A stretch of 55,337 bases of DNA from DATDCV01 sp036524155. GTDB taxonomy: Bacteria > Verrucomicrobiota > Verrucomicrobiia > Limisphaerales > UBA8199. The notes beneath the pieces were generated by a model. That model searched no databases. It worked only from the letters and a program-made list of their open reading frames with translations, and had not been told where the DNA came from. The stretch lies in contig DATDCV010000487.1 in NCBI GenBank assembly GCA_036524155.1, positions 1-55,337 on the forward strand, read 5' to 3'. Each line of letters begins with the position of its first letter. Position 1 is the stretch's first letter. Below, piece after piece: positions 43,701 to 49,743 of this stretch. The position numbers and the translations under genes are program-made.

Positions 43701-45443
43701 GTTCCGGCGGCCGGCAGGGCGCTCCAGCTTGTCGATGCCTCTCAGGAAAACAGTCGTGTCGGTAATTGGGGCGTCGGAGAACTCAACCCCCTGCCGCAGC
43801 CTCAATGGGTTTACGCCTGGACGAATATTTCCGCCACCTCCTCCCGCTTTTACATCTACCTTCTGAGTACGGGGGACATTTACGTGGACGATTTCCAGCT
43901 CGTTTCGGGGTTGGTTCCTGAGGTGGGGAGCAACCTGCTGCGGGATGGGGATTTCGAGTCGCCGCTCGGAACGGACTGGAACCTGACCGCCAACTTCACC
44001 GGCTCGGCCGTCAGCACTACCTTCAGGCATACCGGCTCGAACAGTCTGCACATCGTGGCCTCGGCGGCGGGGACCGGCAGCGGCAATGCCATCTACCAGG
44101 ACATCTCTCCCGCTCTGACCACTGGCGGCTCTTACACGCTGAGCTTTTGGTACCGGCAATCGGGCAACGGTGGACCGCTGGTGGTCCGGCTCTCCGGTGC
44201 GACGACAAACCCCACCTTCAGTCCCGCCCCTGCGTTGCCCGTTGCTGCGGCAGTCGCTACGCCGGGCTCGGCCAATTCGATCAGCGCCGGCCTGCCCGCT
44301 TTTCCGACTCTGTGGCTTAACGAACTCCAGGCCGAAAATCTGACGGGCCCGGCCGACAATTTCGGCGAGCACGATCCGTGGATCGAACTATACAACCCTG
44401 GCAACACCGCTGTTGCTCTGGCCAGCTTGTACCTGGGAACTAACTACTCGAGTCCGACCCTTTGGGCTTTTCCGCCCGACGCGTCTATTGCCCCCGGCCA
44501 GTTCCTTGTGGTTTGGGCCGATGGCCAGGCGCAACAGACGGCCAATGCGGTGTTGCACACGAATTTCCGCTTGCCGCCGGGGAACGGTGCCTTGGCCCTT
44601 TCCCGGTTCGTGAGTAATTCGCTGCAAATCGTCGATTACCTTACCTACATGACGCTGCCGGCCAACTATTCCTACGGCGATGTGCCGGATGGGCAGCCCT
44701 TCTATCGCGAGCCGATGTATCGCGCGACCCCCGGCGCCACCAATAACGCCGCCTTGCCGCCTATCCTGGTTTTCATCAATGAATGGCTGGCCGAAAACAC
44801 CGCGTATTTCTACAACCCGACTACCGGCAAATATGACGATTGGTTCGAGCTTTACAACCCGTCCGATGTTCCCGCCGAACTGGCCGGCTATTACCTCACT
44901 GACACTCTGACCAACCAGTTTCAGTACCAGATCCCCGCCGGCTTCCGTGTGCCCGCCCGCGGCTTCCTGCTCGTCTGGGCCGACAACGCCACCAGCGCGA
45001 ACACCAACACGGCCGTTTTGCACGTGCCGTTCAAACTCAGCAAAGACGGCGAGGCGATCGGCCTTTTCGCCCCCGACGGCAGCGCGATCGACGCGGTGAC
45101 CTTCGGGGTTCAAACCTCGAACGTGAGCGAAGGCCGCTTCCCGGATGGTGGGGCGCTGCGTCTGTTCATGGCCGGCCCCAGCCCCGGCGCTCCGAACATC
45201 CTGCCACCGGCCAATGAGCCGCCCGCGGTCACTTTCTTTGCTTTTGAGGGAAGCGGCGCAGTGGCGCTGAGTTTTCAGACCTCGCCCGGCCACTCCTACC
45301 GCGTGGAATTCAAAGATGACCTTCAGGCGGCTTTCTGGACGCCGTTGGGCCAGGATGTCTTTGCGACGGCCACGGAAATCTTCGTCAACGATCCGAGTCC
45401 TTCGCCTTCTCAGCGCTATTACCGTGTCGTCCAACTGGACTGA
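37746..45443 (+). CDS. Giant exported protein with six lamin-tail domains and a CotH-like kinase domain
   Basis: About 2566 residues from ATG 37746, which starts a signal peptide (LLLAAKAALLLGMISRLVC); an ATG-less upstream extension to 37626 is unlikely. Approximate order: LamG-like domain (30-250); Ig-like domain (258-348); SbsA-type Ig domain (350-450); concanavalin-like domain (450-630); three lamin-tail domains starting ISEIMYHP (651), VVINEFLAH (811), IVINELMYHP (940); a carbohydrate-binding-like region; a CotH-like domain (about 1384-1778, with NMYAFLPKGGKWALYMFDLD); lamin-tail domains at VVINEIMLNP (1869), LWLNELQAEN (2189) and VFINEWLAEN (2341), with a beta-sandwich between; and a tail ending QRYYRVVQLD. 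Known CotH is an atypical protein kinase acting outside the cell or on the spore coat, so this may phosphorylate surface proteins; that is inference. Confidence 0.88.
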   Translation: MRASELLLAAKAALLLGMISRLVCTVPAQQFVPADVGTTVQGYQDDFDAATRDPNWVVSGVDVFYQSGGSLYVNSATGDPNHLLYAAAGYDDSVQEVLARIRVQSYGSGDFVRGGLGAAVDPANSQGINYLFRNSTSEGQTGNHMAFLDDRVLWGPGQAFAWQANAWYWVRLRHEPDAVSQGGVDDVFAKIWLGDGSEAEPANWQFTWDYTPLKAPRVGYAGITASSGAPFQFEVDYVLIKAAGLPNIQVSPSACVQIPVAITNQPQNLTVMELFPAAFKVGTAGVPAPSYQWYRGTTPIVGATDAGYTLSSAAYTDTGAQFKVVAQNIVSNITYSVTSTVATLTVISDTNPPVLVGALALGLSQVQVSFSERVASPGATNLGSYAITGTNGVVTIFGAALDSSQTNVILTVSPMTDGGTYTLTVNNVVDLSHLANRIVANSQAQFLAATFTSAGVGDPVPQGGVAAAGNGWNISGSGSDVGGTEDQFQFSYQQRTGDFDVMVRIDSLTLVDAWSEAGMAAREGLTAGARSASVVATPSISGCYFQSRSVTNATTTLAGAFPVNYPNTWLRLKRAGSVFTGYAGFDGRNWTQLGTATLTMGPTIYFGFAVSSRSPGQLAMAAFRDFGTVTTAGVNGALSVESPGQCSRRTSLTISEIMYHPASTNLEFVEISNSRGEYADLSGYRLAGSVDFTFPAGTILSGGGFVVVARSPADLQSAYGISGVLGPFTNNLPNDNGKVELVNQAGGVLLEVNYSDRAPWPLAADGAGHSLVLARPSYGEDNPLAWAASDSIGGSPGRIDPFTADPLRGVVINEFLAHTDPPDLDYIELYNHSNQSVDISRGVLTDDAATNKFIIPDGTVIPAHGFVYYTEATLNFALNAAGETLYFKNAARTRVIDAVHFEGQENGVATGRFPDGADQFYRLSSKTPGAANSSILVSGIVINELMYHPISEDDEDQYVELYNRGVSPVNLGGWALREAVTFTFPSNTTIAPDGYLVVGKSAGRLVTNYPNLNAANTLGDFSGKLSGKGERIALTKPDTIVSTNASGQITTNRIQITVDDVIYGAGGRWPQWSDGGGSSLELTDPLSNHRLPSSWADSDETRKAPWTLVSATGTIDNGSTTADQLQVLLQGAGECLLDNVEVLTAAGSNLIANSTFEAGAGGWTAEGTESLSGLETTEGYNSARSYHLRAVERGDNQVNRVRTPLASTLASGTANVTIRAVVRWLKGHPEVLLRLRGNWHECVGTMALPVRPGTPGARNSRYVANAPPAIYAVQHSPVLPAASQTILVTTRIDDPHSVAAVVLKFRVDPGSAYSAIAMTDDGQGGDAVPGDGIYSAVIPGQPSGSMLAFYIQATDGFPQPASATFPSDAPVRECLIRVGEVQPTGNFPVYRIWMTQATLNTWAGRSKLNNSPFDVTFVLNDNRVIYNAQSLYAGSPYIAPGYCGPTCGRCGYTLNVPADDLFLGETDHVLDWPGGHGNETSGMQEEMGYWIADRLNLPYSHRWIIRLHVNGVTDAARQAVFEAVQQPAKGFVDQWSPQNSDGQFFKIDRAFEFNDSGGLIADPQPRLMNYTTTGGFKKREKYRWNFAYRGGTRVNNYTNIFGLADALNATAPEPYSTASFGLVDVEEWMRIFAAEHIIVNFDAYGHVIGKNMYAFLPKGGKWALYMFDLDWLMLAAPRYRADYAASTAPLFESEDPTIARMYSFPPFLRAYWRAVQDAIDGPLAAANCNPLMDAKYRSLVANGVTWCDGQALTEPTVVKTWFSQRRTYLQSQLATVASPFSVSSSIAISNGLGILTGTAPVGVSTVSINGTEWSVTWNSVTTWTAKVPLQTGNNSFSVVGVDVNHRPIGGASNTVSVVYSGVTPSPVGSVVINEIMLNPLLPDAQYVELFNTSASYAFDLSGWNFNGLAYTFPAGTFMAPRGFLLLAKDRVGFDMAYGPSLPVYDEFPGNLKLDGETLSLLEPGIAPASDLIVDRVRYETNAPWPVPAAGRALQLVDASQENSRVGNWGVGELNPLPQPQWVYAWTNISATSSRFYIYLLSTGDIYVDDFQLVSGLVPEVGSNLLRDGDFESPLGTDWNLTANFTGSAVSTTFRHTGSNSLHIVASAAGTGSGNAIYQDISPALTTGGSYTLSFWYRQSGNGGPLVVRLSGATTNPTFSPAPALPVAAAVATPGSANSISAGLPAFPTLWLNELQAENLTGPADNFGEHDPWIELYNPGNTAVALASLYLGTNYSSPTLWAFPPDASIAPGQFLVVWADGQAQQTANAVLHTNFRLPPGNGALALSRFVSNSLQIVDYLTYMTLPANYSYGDVPDGQPFYREPMYRATPGATNNAALPPILVFINEWLAENTAYFYNPTTGKYDDWFELYNPSDVPAELAGYYLTDTLTNQFQYQIPAGFRVPARGFLLVWADNATSANTNTAVLHVPFKLSKDGEAIGLFAPDGSAIDAVTFGVQTSNVSEGRFPDGGALRLFMAGPSPGAPNILPPANEPPAVTFFAFEGSGAVALSFQTSPGHSYRVEFKDDLQAAFWTPLGQDVFATATEIFVNDPSPSPSQRYYRVVQLD

Positions 45444-45488
45444 TTTTCTCTGTCCCGGGACCGGCATCCACCCCGGCTGGCGGCCTTT

Positions 45489-46673
45489 TCACAAACCGGC
45501 TCTCTGCATCAGGCTGCCGACCACTTTTTCCGCTGCGAAATACTCCGTCGCGATTTCGCGCGCGGCGCGACAGTTGCCGCCGTAGTCGCCTTCGATCTGA
45601 TCAACGGCGGCCAGGATGTCGTCCATGGTGCGAAAGGAAAACAAGCCCTTGCCGGTCGGCAAATACGAACCGAAGCCCGTGTCCTGGTTGATGACCGGGC
45701 GGCCCGCCGCCAGGTAACAGCCGCTGCGGTCGCTAAACCAGCCGCTGCGCAAACGGATGTTCTGGTCTTTGGCAACTGTGAACTCACCGCGCGAGGTGAG
45801 GATGTACGTGCGGTATCGCTCCAAATCGCTGGAGATATGGACGGGGTCGGCAATGCGCCAGCGGTGTTGTTGGAGCAGATTGCGGGTGGGCGCATCCACG
45901 CCCACAGCGAGTTCAAACGGTACGTTCCGGCGGCGCGGCAGGTCGAGCACTTTGAGAAACTCCCGATCCTTGGACCAGTAATAAGTTTCGCCCTCATAGA
46001 TCAGGTCCTTACCCTTGTGCTGCCAGGTTGCGATCGTGTTGTAGGCCGTCCCGTTGCGGCGCGCGGCGGATGCGTTTTTCCAGAGATCCAACATTACCGG
46101 TTGCCGGGTCGGCAGCCACTGAAATCGGCCCAGCGGGACCCGGCAGTCCGCGCCGCCAAAATTCCCGCCGAAACTAAAGTGGGTATCGTGGGCCGCCAGG
46201 GCGGCGATCGTAGCCTGGTTGCCCTGGGCGACCTGCACCTGCGCGGCCACCGGATCCGTTTCGACATAAATCCTACGGCGGCAGAGCATGTGCTCCTCGC
46301 GGAGTTCCTGGGCGCCGGTCACATTGAGAAACGCGTCGGCTTCTCGATACAGGGCTAAGATCTCCTTTTCGGACATTCCGTAACATTTGCCGCCGGGGTA
46401 ACAGCCGCGGAACGCCCATCGTTCGCCCAAACCGTGGGCCTTGAGGATAGGTGTCACCGCCCGCAGATTGGGCGTCGGGTCAGGTGACAGGTCGTTCAGG
46501 CCGGGGTCATAGATCCAACGGCCTGAATCCTCGATGTAAAAGGGATCGTAACCCAGGCGGCGCAGCGCCAGCAGGTAATGGAGGAATTGGTAAGTCACGC
46601 CCGCCAGCGGATACCAGAACAAGATCCCGAAAACGATTATCCTGCCCTTACGTGAGCGCCGGGTGTTCATCAT
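45489..46673 (-). CDS. Putative glycosyltransferase
   Basis: 394 residues, no signal peptide. The N-terminus (GRIIVFGILFWYPLAGVTYQ, FLHYLLALRRLGYDPFYIED) and the C-terminal half (TVAKDQNIRLRSGWFSDRSG, followed by CYLAAGRPVINQDTGFGSYL and TGKGLFSFRTMDDILAAVDQ) have the two-Rossmann pattern of GT-B glycosyltransferases, in which the second part resembles the nucleotide-sugar site of GT1/GT4 enzymes. The family is not one I can name more closely. It is the last gene of a tightly packed minus-strand glycan operon, overlapping the preceding acyltransferase by 26 bases. It converges on the giant lamin-tail gene 45 bases away. Confidence 0.7.
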   Translation of the reverse strand: MMNTRRSRKGRIIVFGILFWYPLAGVTYQFLHYLLALRRLGYDPFYIEDSGRWIYDPGLNDLSPDPTPNLRAVTPILKAHGLGERWAFRGCYPGGKCYGMSEKEILALYREADAFLNVTGAQELREEHMLCRRRIYVETDPVAAQVQVAQGNQATIAALAAHDTHFSFGGNFGGADCRVPLGRFQWLPTRQPVMLDLWKNASAARRNGTAYNTIATWQHKGKDLIYEGETYYWSKDREFLKVLDLPRRRNVPFELAVGVDAPTRNLLQQHRWRIADPVHISSDLERYRTYILTSRGEFTVAKDQNIRLRSGWFSDRSGCYLAAGRPVINQDTGFGSYLPTGKGLFSFRTMDDILAAVDQIEGDYGGNCRAAREIATEYFAAEKVVGSLMQRAGL

Positions 46674-47256
46674 TTTCGATTTGCCGGATGACCCGCGCCG
46701 GGTTGCCCGCCACCAACGTGAACGGCGGCACGTTCTCGACCACTACCGAGCGGGCGCCGACGATAGAACCTTCTCCGATCGAAACTCCCGGCAGGATGCA
46801 GCAGTCAAACCCAATCCAGGCGTTCCGGCCAATCCGGACCGGCCGGGCGGGGATTTTGCCGGCGGGCCGCTTCCTGGCCCGCCCCGCTGCCCGCTGTAAT
46901 TCCAATCTCCGCGCATCCGGATCCACAGGCCACCGATAAGAGTCCATCAGCACCACGTTCCATGAGATCAGCGCGTAATCACCGATCTCGACTGCCCGGT
47001 CGCAAATAATCCAGGCGCCGTTTACCAGCGCATATCGCCCGATGGAGATGCGGCCGCGCGGGCCGACGTCGAACATGGTCCCCAGGTAGACCGTCGCGCC
47101 GCTTCCGACCCGAAGGCCTTCGACCGCCCGGCTGCGATAGTGATAGAAACTGTAGGTCGTTTCGAGGTAAGCCTCGTCTTCCAGGAAGACGTTTTTCGGG
47201 ATGGTTCCGTTGTACCAGTCCCATGCCAGGGTGCGGTTGGCGAGGGTGAGGCTCAT
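46648..47256 (-). CDS. Hexapeptide-repeat acyltransferase, second paralogue
   Basis: 202 residues forming a left-handed beta-helix: hexapeptide turns in LRVGSGATVYLGTMFDVGPR, ISIGRYALVNGAWIICDRAV and VRIGRNAWIGFDCCILPGVS, ending VVVENVPPFTLVAGNPARVI, as in WbbJ/LacA-type sugar O-acetyltransferases. Where such enzymes usually have a catalytic histidine after an Asp (DxxH), this one reads LMDSYRWP, with Trp in the expected His position, while its neighbour reads IADSDFHP. It may be inactive or use another residue. A basic insertion (RAAGRARKRPAGKIPA) interrupts the helix. Its start overlaps the neighbouring gene's stop by 4 bases. Confidence 0.85.
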   Translation of the reverse strand: MSLTLANRTLAWDWYNGTIPKNVFLEDEAYLETTYSFYHYRSRAVEGLRVGSGATVYLGTMFDVGPRGRISIGRYALVNGAWIICDRAVEIGDYALISWNVVLMDSYRWPVDPDARRLELQRAAGRARKRPAGKIPARPVRIGRNAWIGFDCCILPGVSIGEGSIVGARSVVVENVPPFTLVAGNPARVIRQIENDEHPALT

Positions 47257-47840
47257 ACCGGGCCAACAATTCGGGCCGGGTTGCCCAACACACGGACACG
47301 AGGTGGAACGGTCCGCGTCACGAGGGCGCCCGCCTCAATAAATGCGCCTTCGCCGATCCGGACTCCTTTCAGGATCGTGGCGTTTGGACCTATCCAAACT
47401 CCGTCTTCAATGGTTACGGGTGCCATATGAATCTCCGGACGGGGTAGACCCTTGTTTGCGGGCGAGCAGGCCATAGCGTCCCGGATCCGTGCGGCGGGGG
47501 AAATCGGGTGAAAATCGCTGTCGGCGATCGTCGCGTTCCAGCCGATGACCACGTAGCTGCCAATCCGCAGCTCCTTTTCACAAAGCAGGATCGCGTTTGT
47601 GAAATAACAGAAACTGCCGATCTGCGTCCGCGCGGCCTCCCCCAGCGCAAAATGGACTCCGTCCATCGTGCAATGGGATCCAATCAAAAGGGCCGCATCC
47701 AGCTTGCTCCGAAAGCGGTTAAACGACTGGTCACCCTTAAGCACTGAGTAATCGCCGACCGCGACGTTGCCGGGCAATTCTCCATCCAGCCAGCGCCCCG
47801 CCTGAGGAGTCCTTGTTTTTTGTGGCGAAATCCTTTTCAT
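47253..47840 (-). CDS. Hexapeptide-repeat acyltransferase, first paralogue
   Basis: 195 residues from ATG 47840, chosen because it starts 19 bases past the ABC exporter stop; the frame upstream to 47996 is a shadow of that gene. Left-handed beta-helix turns include GNVAVGDYSVLKG, LLIGSHCTMDGVHFALGEAA, LRIGSYVVIGWNATIADSDF and VTIEDGVWIGPNATILKGVR, ending VTRTVPPRVRVLGNPARIVG. The likely catalytic histidine is in ADSDFHPISP. Such enzymes transfer acetyl groups from acetyl-CoA to sugars. It precedes a paralogue in the same operon, so this glycan is probably acetylated. Confidence 0.88.
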   Translation of the reverse strand: MKRISPQKTRTPQAGRWLDGELPGNVAVGDYSVLKGDQSFNRFRSKLDAALLIGSHCTMDGVHFALGEAARTQIGSFCYFTNAILLCEKELRIGSYVVIGWNATIADSDFHPISPAARIRDAMACSPANKGLPRPEIHMAPVTIEDGVWIGPNATILKGVRIGEGAFIEAGALVTRTVPPRVRVLGNPARIVGPV

Positions 47841-47859
47841 TTCGCGGGCCAGTTTCCGG

Positions 47860-49743
47860 TCAGGCTTTGGCCGAGAAGGGTTCCGGCAGTTTCGGCGGCG
47901 CCGCAGCCTCTTCGAACTGGAGTTGGTGAAGGCGTGCGTAGACCCCGCCCCGCGCCAGCAGTTCCTCGCGCGAGCCGCTTTCTTCGATCCGGCCATCGTT
48001 GACTACTGCAATCCGGTCGGCGCACCGCACGGTGGAAAGCCGGTGCGCGATGATGAGGGTCGTGCGGTCTTTCATCAGGCGCTCCAGGGCCTGGAGCAGC
48101 GTCTCTTCGGTTTCCGCATCCAGCGCGCTGGTCGGTTCATCAAGGATCAGGACAGGAGCGTTCTTCAGAAACGCCCGCGCAATCGCCAGGCGCTGCCGCT
48201 GACCGCTCGACAGGGTTGCGCCCCGTTCCGCCATCTGTGTTTCATACTTTTCCGGCAGGCTCTGGATGAAGTCATGCGCGCCGGCAGCGCGCGCCGCGGC
48301 CTCGATTTCCGCCTGCGATGCTCCCGGCCGGCCGTAGGCGATGTTTTCACGCACGCTGGCAGCGAACAGGATCGGCTCCTGGGTGACCAGCGCGATATTC
48401 GAGCGCAGCGATTTCAAGGTGAGCGAGCGCAAGTCATGGCCGTCCAGCGCAATCCGGCCCTCGCCAGGGTCATAGAAGCGAAGCAGCAGGCTGGCAAGCG
48501 TCGTTTTCCCGGAGCCGGACGGGCCGACCAGAGCCAGGCTGCTGCCAGCCGGTATCTCGAGCGAAACTCCTTTCAACACGGGAGTATGCGCCCGGTAGCC
48601 AAACGAAACCTGTTCAATTCGGATCCGGCCCCGCGCCGGCCCCGCCAACTCGATGGCGTCCGGCGCCTCCGACACCTCAGGCGTAGTGTCGAGTACGGCA
48701 AGCACCCGCCGCGCGCCGGCGCCGGCGCTCTGAACTGCTCCCGCCGTGTACGCCATAGTTTCCAGCGGTTTGAAAATCATCGCCACGTAGGCCACCAACA
48801 ACACCAGGTCGCCGGCGGTAATCCGGCCTGCAAGCACCCCCTTGGCTCCCAGCCAGATTACGGCGGCGGTGCCGGCAGCCAGCACCAGCCCGATCAGCGC
48901 CTGCGATGCCGTTTGCACCACCGTTAGCCGCAGGTTGGCCTGGAGACTGGCGCTCGCCTTGCTCCGAAAACGCTCGCTCTCCAATTGTTCGCGCCCGTAA
49001 GCCTGAACCGCGCGAATTCCGGTCAGCGTTTCCTGGACCCGGGTGCTGACATCACTTTCGTACTCGTGGACGCGAGTGCTTTGCTCAGTCATCGGCCGAT
49101 CCAGGCGGCGAATCAGGAATGTCAGCGGGATTGCAGCGGCGACCGCTGCTGCCGCGAGCCGCCAATCGCGGCTGAGCAACACGACCGCGATGCCGAGCAA
49201 GGTCGTCGTGGCGGTCAGCCCCGGCACCAGGCCCTCACTGAATACCGCCTGAATACAATAGCTGTCCCAGGTGATCCGATAGAGCGAATCGCCCACCGCC
49301 CGGGAATCATGAAAACCCAAGGACAACCGCTGGACGTGATCGAATAACGCACAGCGCAGTTTGAAGACGAGCCGCAGGGCGACGGAGTTCAACAGGTAGG
49401 CGCTCACGATATTCAGCGCGCCGAGCAGCAGTTCAATGAGCAGCAAGCCCAGGCACAGAGTCACCAGCAGCAGCACTTTGGGTTCCGCTCCCCAGCCAAG
49501 CTTTTGTAGCATTGACGTCGCCGTGGCTACAAGGCCGGGCGGTTGGTCGCTGCCAAGAACCGTGTCCAGCACCAGCTTCAACGGCCAGGGCTGCAGCAGG
49601 GCCGCGATTGAGGCCCCCAGCAGACAAACGAACCCGAGAGCGAATCCGCTGCTTTCGCCCGGCAGGAACAGCCGGAGCAGTGACACGGTTACGCCGATGG
49701 TGCCCTGCCTGGGAGCTGGTCGGTTTGCCGGAGCGTCATCCAT
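47860..49743 (-). CDS. MsbA-like ABC exporter (fused membrane and ATPase domains)
   Basis: 627 residues. Six helices lie in the first half (for example GFALGFVCLLGASIAALLQ, VLLLVTLCLGLLLIELLLG, GLTATTTLLGIAVVLLS), with the coupling segments STRVQETLTGIRAVQAYGRE and MEKT-like FKPLETMAYTAGAVQSAGAG. The ATPase has Walker A GPSGSGKTT, Q-loop VTQEPILFA, signature LSSGQRQRLAIARA (LSSGQ for LSGGQ), Walker B VLILDEPTSALD and switch IIAHRLST. This is the lipid/glycolipid flippase type (MsbA, PglK). It lies between the GH/GT fusion, whose stop it overlaps by 8 bases, and the acyltransferases, so it probably flips or exports a lipid-linked or short glycan made by its neighbours. Confidence 0.93.
   Translation of the reverse strand: MDDAPANRPAPRQGTIGVTVSLLRLFLPGESSGFALGFVCLLGASIAALLQPWPLKLVLDTVLGSDQPPGLVATATSMLQKLGWGAEPKVLLLVTLCLGLLLIELLLGALNIVSAYLLNSVALRLVFKLRCALFDHVQRLSLGFHDSRAVGDSLYRITWDSYCIQAVFSEGLVPGLTATTTLLGIAVVLLSRDWRLAAAAVAAAIPLTFLIRRLDRPMTEQSTRVHEYESDVSTRVQETLTGIRAVQAYGREQLESERFRSKASASLQANLRLTVVQTASQALIGLVLAAGTAAVIWLGAKGVLAGRITAGDLVLLVAYVAMIFKPLETMAYTAGAVQSAGAGARRVLAVLDTTPEVSEAPDAIELAGPARGRIRIEQVSFGYRAHTPVLKGVSLEIPAGSSLALVGPSGSGKTTLASLLLRFYDPGEGRIALDGHDLRSLTLKSLRSNIALVTQEPILFAASVRENIAYGRPGASQAEIEAAARAAGAHDFIQSLPEKYETQMAERGATLSSGQRQRLAIARAFLKNAPVLILDEPTSALDAETEETLLQALERLMKDRTTLIIAHRLSTVRCADRIAVVNDGRIEESGSREELLARGGVYARLHQLQFEEAAAPPKLPEPFSAKA

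Noticed and set aside
43311..45467. Two minus-strand open frames of about 350 codons
   Set aside because: Both are opposite the lamin-tail giant gene and show only arginine- and glycine-rich shadow composition.
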